In this document: piece after piece, positions 14,437 to 19,535 of the stretch
How the letters are laid out: each line of letters begins with the position of its first letter
Numbering within the stretch: the first letter of the stretch is position 1
Origin: Parvibaculum sp049671045
GTDB taxonomy: Bacteria > Pseudomonadota > Alphaproteobacteria > Parvibaculales > Parvibaculaceae
Assembly (NCBI RefSeq): GCF_049671045.1
Contig: NZ_JBATUH010000047.1
Coordinates: 1-19,535, forward strand
Length of the DNA: 19,535 bases
Direction: 5' to 3'
The notes under the pieces: generated by a model
Seen by the model: the letters and a program-made list of their open reading frames with translations, nothing else
The model's database searches: none
What the model was told of the DNA's origin: nothing
Position numbers and translations under genes: made by a program

Positions 14437-16098
14437 TCAATCGGCATCGCGGAACCCGTTGACGATCGGATAGCGGCGATCGCGGCCGAAATTGCGCGAG
14501 GTGATCTTGACGCCGGGCGCCGCCTGCCGGCGCTTGTACTCGGAAATATAGAGAAGATGTTCAACGCGCTTCACCACCGCGCGGTCATGGCCGAGCGCGA
14601 CGATATCGCGGATCGCCATTTCCTTCTCGACGAGACATTCGAGAATGGCGTCGAGTTCCGCATAGGGCGGCAGCGAGTCCTCGTCCTTCTGGTCGGGCCG
14701 GAGTTCGGCCGAGGGCGGACGCATGATGATGTCCTCGGGAATGACGCGGCCCACGGGGCCGAGGCAGTTCTTCGGCCGGTTCTCGTTGCGCCAGCGCGCC
14801 AGCGCAAAGACCTTCAGCTTGTAAAGGTCCTTGATCGGATTGAAACCGCCATTCATGTCGCCATAGAGCGTCGCATAGCCCGCCGACACTTCCGACTTGT
14901 TGCCGGTGGTGAGCAGCATCGAACCCATCTTGTTCGACACCGCCATAAGGATCACGCCACGCGCGCGCGACTGGAGATTTTCCTCGGTCGTGTCGGCCTG
15001 ACGGCCCTCGAAGATCGGGGCCAGCGCCTCGGTGAACTTCTGAACGGGCTCCTCGATCGCCACCACGTCGTAGCGCACGCCGAGAAGCGTCGCGCAGTCG
15101 GCCGCGTCCTTGATGCTCTCCTGCGTGGTGTAGCGATAGGGCAGCATGATGCAATGGACCTTGTCGGGTCCGAGCGCGTCGGCCGCGATGGCGGCGACGA
15201 GCGCCGAGTCGATGCCGCCCGAGAGCCCGAGCACCACGCCGGGAAAGCGGTTCTTGCGCACATAGTCGCGAAGCCCCTGCACCACGGCGAGATAGATCGA
15301 TTCCAGATCCTCCTCGACCGCCACCTTCTCGCCCTCGTCGCACACCCAGCCATTGCCGGCGCGGCGCCAGTCGGTGACGGTGATGCGCTCCTCCCAGGCG
15401 GGCATCTGAACCGCGACCTCAAGGTCGGTGTTGATGACGAAGGACGCGCCGTCGAAGACAAGCTCGTCCTGCCCGCCCATCTGGTTCACATAGGCGAGCG
15501 GCAGACCGCATTCGCCGATGCGCGCGGCGACGCGCTCGATGCGGACATCGAACTTGCCCGCATCATAGGGCGAGCCGTTCGGCACCAGCAGGAGTTCAGC
15601 GCCCGTCTCCTGAAGACACTCAACGACGTCGGACGACCAGATGTCCTCGCAGATGGGAACGCCGATGCGCACGCCGCGAATGTTGAGCGGGCCGGGCATC
15701 GGCCCCGGCACGAAGGTGCGCGGCTCGTCGAAGACGCCATAGTTCGGCAGATGCACCTTGAAGCGGTGCCCCTTGATCGCGCCTTCATCGAGATAGAGGA
15801 CGGCGTTGTAAAGCCTGCCATCCTCGACCCAAGGCGTGCCGATGAGAACGGCCGGGCCGCCATCCGCCGTCTGCCGGGCAAGGTCGGTCGCCGCCGCCAT
15901 TGCCGCGCGCTGAAAGGAGGGCTTCAGCACGAGGTCTTCGGGCGGGTAGCCCGTGAGGAAGAGTTCGCTGAAGACGACGAGATCGGCCCCTTCCAGCGCC
16001 GCGATGCGCCTTGCCTCGATGGCCTTGCCGAGATTGCCGGCGATGTCACCCACGGTGGGATTGAGCTGGGCCAGCGCGATGCGGAGTTTGTCGGTCAT
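14437..16098 (-). CDS. nadE: glutamine-dependent NAD+ synthetase
   Basis: Final step of NAD synthesis: ATP-dependent amidation of nicotinic acid adenine dinucleotide with ammonia from glutamine. 553 residues from ATG 16098, typical for the two-domain form. The N-terminal nitrilase-type glutaminase has the triad Glu45 (VVFSELFLTGYPPEDL), Lys114 (HRFKVHLPNYGVF) and Cys150 (GVPICEDIW). The C-terminal synthetase has the PP-loop SGGIDS at 293-298, LPYRYTTQES, TTGNKSE and GDMNGGFNPIKDLYK. ATG 16098 is chosen because AGG lies just upstream and the protein then begins with the conserved KLRIALAQLNPTVGD; an in-frame ATG at 16158 would add a Pro/Arg/His-rich stretch of no family value. It leads the nadE-gltX unit and is divergent from the oxidoreductase gene across 206 bases. 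Confidence 0.97.
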   Translation of the reverse strand: MTDKLRIALAQLNPTVGDIAGNLGKAIEARRIAALEGADLVVFSELFLTGYPPEDLVLKPSFQRAAMAAATDLARQTADGGPAVLIGTPWVEDGRLYNAVLYLDEGAIKGHRFKVHLPNYGVFDEPRTFVPGPMPGPLNIRGVRIGVPICEDIWSSDVVECLQETGAELLLVPNGSPYDAGKFDVRIERVAARIGECGLPLAYVNQMGGQDELVFDGASFVINTDLEVAVQMPAWEERITVTDWRRAGNGWVCDEGEKVAVEEDLESIYLAVVQGLRDYVRKNRFPGVVLGLSGGIDSALVAAIAADALGPDKVHCIMLPYRYTTQESIKDAADCATLLGVRYDVVAIEEPVQKFTEALAPIFEGRQADTTEENLQSRARGVILMAVSNKMGSMLLTTGNKSEVSAGYATLYGDMNGGFNPIKDLYKLKVFALARWRNENRPKNCLGPVGRVIPEDIIMRPPSAELRPDQKDEDSLPPYAELDAILECLVEKEMAIRDIVALGHDRAVVKRVEHLLYISEYKRRQAAPGVKITSRNFGRDRRYPIVNGFRDAD

Positions 16099-16178
16099 TT
16101 TGCCTGGGGAAAAGGGTGTCCGATGGGGCGGGTGCCGGGAGCGCGCTCCTGATTTCAACTACCGGGTTTCTATCCTTT

Positions 16179-16242
16179 GGCCGCTTCCCGAACAATAGCA
16201 GCGGCCGGGCCGGCCCGATTCCGGGGTAGATGCGTGGCCGCT
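16179..16242. promoter_or_regulatory. symmetric elements in the nadE/oxidoreductase divergent region
   Basis: GGCCGCT (16179-16185) and AGCGGCC (16200-16206) form a 7-bp inverted repeat with a 14-base spacer. A third copy GGCCGCT occurs at 16236-16242, and a perfect 12-bp palindrome CGGGCCGGCCCG lies at 16206-16217. These could be half-sites for a regulator of the divergent genes. All are GC-only or nearly so, and chance is a real alternative. I could not identify a convincing promoter. Confidence 0.25.
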
Positions 16243-16304
16243 CCAATGCGGATAAGGTCGGGCCAATGGCAATCATCAGGCCCCAAGGGGCGCGGAGGTA
16301 AGAC

Positions 16305-17309
16305 ATGGGCACGGGCGTGAACAGGCAGATCCTGCTGACCGAGATTCCGAAGGGCAAACTCTCGCCCTCGCATTTCAAACTGTCGGAGGCCCGCATTCCG
16401 ACCCCGAAGGAAGGCGAGATCCTCGTCCGGGTGAAGCTCATCTCACTCGACGCGGCGAACCGGGCCTGGATGCAGGGCGCGACCTATCGTTCGGCCGTCG
16501 AGGCGGGAACGGTCATGGCCGGAGGCTCGATCTCCGAGGTCGTCGAATCGAAGGCGCCGGGCTTCGAGCCGGGAGATCTCGTCTTCGCGGATACGGGCTG
16601 GCAGGACTATGCGGCCCTTCCCGCTGCGTCGGCCCAGAAGCTCCCGCGAATGGAGCCGATGAGCCATCTCCTCAGCGTTTATGGCATTGCGGGCCTCACC
16701 GCCTATCACGGGCTTCTCGATGTGGGCCGCCCGAAGGCCGGCGACACGGTGGTCGTCTCGGCGGCGGCGGGCTCGGTCGGCTCGATCGTCGGCCAGATCG
16801 CCAAGCTCAAGGGATGCACGGTCATCGGCATCGCGGGCGGCGACGCGAAATGCCAGCTTCTCGTCAGCGAACTCGGCTTCGACCATGCCATCAACTACAA
16901 GAAGGAAGCCCTGGGCAAGGCGCTCCGCGCCGCGGCGCCCAAGGGCATCGACGTCTATTTCGACAATGTCGGCGGCGATATTCTCGAAGCCTGCCTTTTC
17001 GGCATGAACAATTACGGCCGCATCGCCTGCTGCGGCGCCGTCTCGCAATATGACGGCGCGGCGCCCGCCCATGGGCCGCGCGGCATTCCTGGCCTCATCG
17101 TGGTGAAGCGCCTCACCATGCAGGGCTTCATCCTCACCGATTTCAACGACCGCCGCGAACAGGCGCTCGCCGATCTCCAGAGCTGGGTCGCGCAAGGCAA
17201 GATCAAGGTTCGGGAAGACATTCTGAGCGGCCTTGAAAACACGCCGCAGGCGCTCATCGGCCTTCTCGCCGGCGAGAATATCGGCAAGCGCATGGTCAGG
17301 GTGAGCTGA
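16305..17309 (+). CDS. NADP-dependent MDR-family oxidoreductase (CurA/leukotriene B4 dehydrogenase-like)
   Basis: 334-residue zinc-independent medium-chain dehydrogenase/reductase, probably an NADPH-dependent alkenal/enone double-bond reductase; the true substrate is unknown. Seen: the N-terminal GroES-like half with LISLDAANRAWMQG (45-58), GIAGLTAYHGLLDVGRPKAGD (127-147), the nucleotide-binding AAAGSVGSIVGQIAKLKG (153-170), DVYFDNVGGDI (216-226) and a C-terminal GFILTDFNDRREQALADL region typical of the CurA/YncB/PTGR group. It lacks the Cys/His ligands of zinc ADHs. A near-perfect Shine-Dalgarno GGAGGT (16294-16299) precedes ATG 16305 by five bases, suggesting good expression. It is divergent from nadE and followed by a GC-rich hairpin, then macA. 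Confidence 0.93.
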   Translation: MGTGVNRQILLTEIPKGKLSPSHFKLSEARIPTPKEGEILVRVKLISLDAANRAWMQGATYRSAVEAGTVMAGGSISEVVESKAPGFEPGDLVFADTGWQDYAALPAASAQKLPRMEPMSHLLSVYGIAGLTAYHGLLDVGRPKAGDTVVVSAAAGSVGSIVGQIAKLKGCTVIGIAGGDAKCQLLVSELGFDHAINYKKEALGKALRAAAPKGIDVYFDNVGGDILEACLFGMNNYGRIACCGAVSQYDGAAPAHGPRGIPGLIVVKRLTMQGFILTDFNDRREQALADLQSWVAQGKIKVREDILSGLENTPQALIGLLAGENIGKRMVRVS

Positions 17310-17318
17310 ACCGCAAAA

Positions 17319-17339
17319 GGGGGCGGGCCCGCCGCCCCC
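17319..17339 (+). terminator. GC-rich hairpin after the oxidoreductase gene
   Basis: GGGGGCGG (17319-17326) and CCGCCCCC (17332-17339) form a perfect 8-bp stem with a 5-base loop, ten bases after the oxidoreductase stop. On the plus strand no U-tract follows; on the minus strand TTTT does, so the element looks better as a terminator for opposite-direction transcription. It probably insulates macAB from the upstream gene. Confidence 0.5.
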
Positions 17340-17429
17340 GCCCCGCCCTCTCGCAAACCGGCCGACGGAGTTTCCGAACTGCGGCGTTTGAGAGGCATAA
17401 CGACCGGCGAGAAAGCGAGACGCGGCCCC

Positions 17430-18647
17430 ATGAACCTTGAAGCAAGCAGGACCAGACTCTGGAACCTTCTCCCTGCCTCATATCGTAACCTGTCGCCCGG
17501 CGGCCGCTGGGCGATAGCGGCCGCCGTCGCGGTCCTCGCCTTTCTCGGCCTCTGGTACCTCCAGAGCAGCGCCGACGGCCAGCCCAGATACAAGACCGAA
17601 GGCGTCACGGTGGGCGACATCGAGCAGACGGTCACGGCGCTCGGCTCGCTGCAGCCGAAGAACTATGTCGATGTCGGCGCGCAGGTCTCCGGCGTCCTGC
17701 AGACGGTCCATGTGAATATTGGCGACACGGTGGAGAAGGGCCAGCTGCTCGCCGAGGTCGACCCGACCGTCTATGAGGCGACCGTCAATGCCGACAGGGC
17801 GAAGCTGCGCGACCTCGAAGCGCAGATCGCCGGGCAGGAAGCGCAACTCGCCCTCGCCGAAATCCAGAACCGGCGCAATCAGGCGCTGCTGAAGATCGAC
17901 GCCGTCAGCAAGGATGTGGCCGATACGAGCGCCGCGCAGGTCAAGCAGTTCAAGGCCGCCATCGCCGCGCTCAAGGCGCAGGTCGACATGGCGCAATCGA
18001 CGCTGGCGGGCGACGAGGCCAATCTCGGCTACTGCAAGATCTACGCGCCGATGTCGGGCACCATCGTTTCGCAGACAACGCTGCAGGGCCAGACGCTGAA
18101 CAACAAGCAGTCCGCCCCCGTCATCGTGCAGATCGCCGACCTCTCGACCATGACGGTCAAGGCGCAGGTGGCCGAGGCCGATGTCGGCAAGCTCAAGCCA
18201 GGCATGCCGGTCTACTTCACCACGCTCGGAATGCCGGATCACAAATGGCACGCGACGCTGCGCCAGATCCTGCCAACGCCCGAAACGGTGAATGACGTCA
18301 TTCTCTATGACGCGCTCATCGACGTGGACAATTCCGACAAGCTGCTGATGACGAGCATGACCGCCCAGGTGTTCTTCGTGCTCGGAAGCGCGCAGAACGT
18401 GCCTCTGGTTCCGGTGTCGGCGCTCCGGCCCGCGCGAGGCGGCGACAGCGGCGAATATCGCGTCCTCGTTCAGAACGGAAAGAAGTTCGAGCCGAGGAAG
18501 GTGAAGGTCGGCCTCGCGAACCGCATTTCCGCGCAGGTGCTGTCCGGCCTCGAAGTGGGCGATGTCGTCGTCACCGGCACCGAGGCAGCGCCGGCCACGC
18601 AGCGCAGCGGCAGCAGCGGCGCCAGCAGAAGGCCGCCCGTGCTATGA
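17430..18647 (+). CDS. macA: MacA-like periplasmic adaptor (HlyD family)
   Basis: Membrane-fusion subunit of a tripartite MacAB-type efflux pump; it links the MacB ATPase/permease to an outer-membrane TolC-type channel. 405 residues from ATG 17430. Seen: a single N-terminal transmembrane anchor at about 27-44, split lipoyl halves around 80-112 (VGAQVSGVLQTVHVNIGDTV) and about 200-225 (IYAPMSGTIVSQTTLQGQTL), an alpha-helical hairpin between them (about 113-198), then beta-barrel and membrane-proximal domains (LVPVSALRPARGG, GLEVGDVVVTGTEA). A Ser/Gly/Arg-rich tail follows. An in-frame TTG at 17388 would add 14 residues and is less likely. The stop overlaps the macB ATG by 4 bases. No TolC gene is visible in the window. 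Confidence 0.93.
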   Translation: MNLEASRTRLWNLLPASYRNLSPGGRWAIAAAVAVLAFLGLWYLQSSADGQPRYKTEGVTVGDIEQTVTALGSLQPKNYVDVGAQVSGVLQTVHVNIGDTVEKGQLLAEVDPTVYEATVNADRAKLRDLEAQIAGQEAQLALAEIQNRRNQALLKIDAVSKDVADTSAAQVKQFKAAIAALKAQVDMAQSTLAGDEANLGYCKIYAPMSGTIVSQTTLQGQTLNNKQSAPVIVQIADLSTMTVKAQVAEADVGKLKPGMPVYFTTLGMPDHKWHATLRQILPTPETVNDVILYDALIDVDNSDKLLMTSMTAQVFFVLGSAQNVPLVPVSALRPARGGDSGEYRVLVQNGKKFEPRKVKVGLANRISAQVLSGLEVGDVVVTGTEAAPATQRSGSSGASRRPPVL

Positions 18648-19535
18648 CCGCGCCCGCATCGAAACCGCTGATCGAGATCAGGGACGTCGCCAAGGTCTAC
18701 CGGACCGGCGAGACGGAAGTGCGCGCACTCGACGATGTGCTGCTCACCATCGAGGCGGGCGAGTTCGTCGCCATCATGGGCCAGTCCGGCTCGGGCAAAT
18801 CGACGCTCATGAACATCATCGGTTGCCTCGACCGGCCGTCGAGCGGCGCCTATCTCGTGAACGGCGTCGATGTGGCGACGCTTTCATCGGACGAGCTGGC
18901 GGCATTACGGCGCGACACGTTCGGCTTCATCTTCCAGCGCTACAATCTCCTTCCGAACATGACGGCGACGGAGAATGTGGAGCTGCCGGCCATCTATGCG
19001 GGCAAGTCCCATGGCGAGCGCGTCTCCCGGGCGCGCGCGCTCCTCGGCCGGCTCGGCCTCGGCGACCGGAGCGAGCACCGGCCGACACAGCTCTCGGGCG
19101 GCCAGCAACAGCGCGTGTCCATCGCTCGCGCGCTGATGAACGACGCCGCTGTCATTCTCGCCGACGAGCCGACCGGCGCGCTCGACAGCCAGAGCGGCAC
19201 GGAAGTTCTGGCATTGCTCGCGCAGCTCAATCAGGAGGGGCGGACGGTCATCCTCATCACCCATGATGCGACGGTCGCCCAGCATGCCCGGCGCCTCATC
19301 AGGCTCAGCGACGGCCGCGTGGTCGAGGACCGCCAGCTCGAAAGACCCGAGGAACATTCCCACCCCTCCATCGCGGCGAGCCCCGGCGCCGGCTCCTTCT
19401 TTCGCGGTGATTTCGGCGAGGCGGTGCGCATGGCCTTCCGCTCGCTCAGGACCAACATCTTCCGCACGGCGCTCACGCTTCTCGGCGTCATCATCGGCGT
19501 CGGCGCGGTGGTCGCCATGCTCGCCATCGGCAACG
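18644..19535 (+). CDS. macB: MacB-like ABC exporter (ATPase-permease), partial at right edge
   Basis: Type VII ABC transporter that powers MacAB efflux of macrolides, toxins, lipopeptides or heme-like compounds; the substrate is unknown here. 297 complete codons are visible. The N-terminal ATPase has Walker A GQSGSGKS (46-53), Q-loop Gln98 in FIFQRYNLLPNM, signature LSGGQQQR (150-157), Walker B VILADEPTGALD (170-181) and the switch His207 (LITHD). After a linker (about 225-255) comes EAVRMAFRSLRTNIFRTALT, leading into the first transmembrane helix LLGVIIGVGAVVAMLAIGN, as in MacB. The rest (large periplasmic domain and three helices, full length usually about 650) is outside the window. The start overlaps the macA stop (ATGA), indicating translational coupling. 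Confidence 0.95.
   Translation, partial: MTAPASKPLIEIRDVAKVYRTGETEVRALDDVLLTIEAGEFVAIMGQSGSGKSTLMNIIGCLDRPSSGAYLVNGVDVATLSSDELAALRRDTFGFIFQRYNLLPNMTATENVELPAIYAGKSHGERVSRARALLGRLGLGDRSEHRPTQLSGGQQQRVSIARALMNDAAVILADEPTGALDSQSGTEVLALLAQLNQEGRTVILITHDATVAQHARRLIRLSDGRVVEDRQLERPEEHSHPSIAASPGAGSFFRGDFGEAVRMAFRSLRTNIFRTALTLLGVIIGVGAVVAMLAIGN

Noticed and set aside
14287..16152. Plus-strand 621-codon frame opposite nadE
   Set aside because: Mirror frame; NadE catalytic residues Glu45, Lys114, Cys150 and the PP-loop are all on the minus strand.
16099..16158. N-terminal extension of nadE to ATG 16158
   Set aside because: The added residues are Pro/Arg/His-rich and absent from the family pattern; ATG 16098 has a Shine-Dalgarno and starts the conserved domain.
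1..19535. tRNA, rRNA, CRISPR, insertion sequences, prophage or integrase genes
   Set aside because: I looked on both strands and saw no cloverleaf, repeat-spacer array, transposase-like frame or terminal inverted repeats.

Overview
The window reads as a chromosomal housekeeping segment of a high-GC alphaproteobacterium. By eye the coding style is strongly GC-rich at third positions, with long antisense open frames as a side effect. The gene set fits that group: an Atm1-type exporter, a short membrane-anchored phosphatidylserine decarboxylase next to pssA, a citramalate synthase, a LOG-family protein and RarD. A Parvibaculum-like or other Rhizobiales-type genome is my guess from gene content alone. 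I see no rRNA, tRNA, CRISPR, phage, IS element or origin.

Layout, left to right. Bases 1-1922 (minus) hold the N-terminal 640 codons of an RND/MMPL exporter that runs off the left edge. Divergently, 2218-3531 (plus) encodes a SAM-dependent methyltransferase with an unusual Lys/Ala/Pro-rich N-terminal half, followed by a doubtful 58-codon ORF. A minus-strand block covers 3769-8538. In transcription order it is a membrane-anchored Ig-like/LysM protein, a strong hairpin, an Atm1-type ABC exporter, psd and pssA; the last two complete phosphatidylethanolamine synthesis from CDP-diacylglycerol. A divergent control region with two inverted repeats separates it from a plus-strand pair with a 4-base overlap, a LOG-family nucleotide phosphoribohydrolase and a GT11 alpha-1,2-fucosyltransferase-like enzyme (8677-10136).

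A second minus-strand block (10145-16098) carries, in transcription order, nadE, gltX, a short leader ORF, cimA and rarD. From 16305 the plus strand carries an MDR-family NADP-dependent oxidoreductase, then macA and the first part of macB, which overlap by 4 bases; macB runs off the right edge.

The most interesting signal is the 221-base gap between gltX and cimA. It contains a 28-codon minus-strand ORF (or 23 codons from an internal ATG) whose C-terminus is isoleucine-rich (AIIRGLIISG). Its last codons and stop lie in one arm and the stem of a hairpin that competes with a second, 11-of-12-bp long-range pairing. CimA makes citramalate for isoleucine synthesis, so this looks like an isoleucine-sensing leader peptide/attenuator. 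No clear U-tract follows the final structure, so the mechanism is open. The rest of the window looks ordinary, with a few smaller oddities listed as findings.
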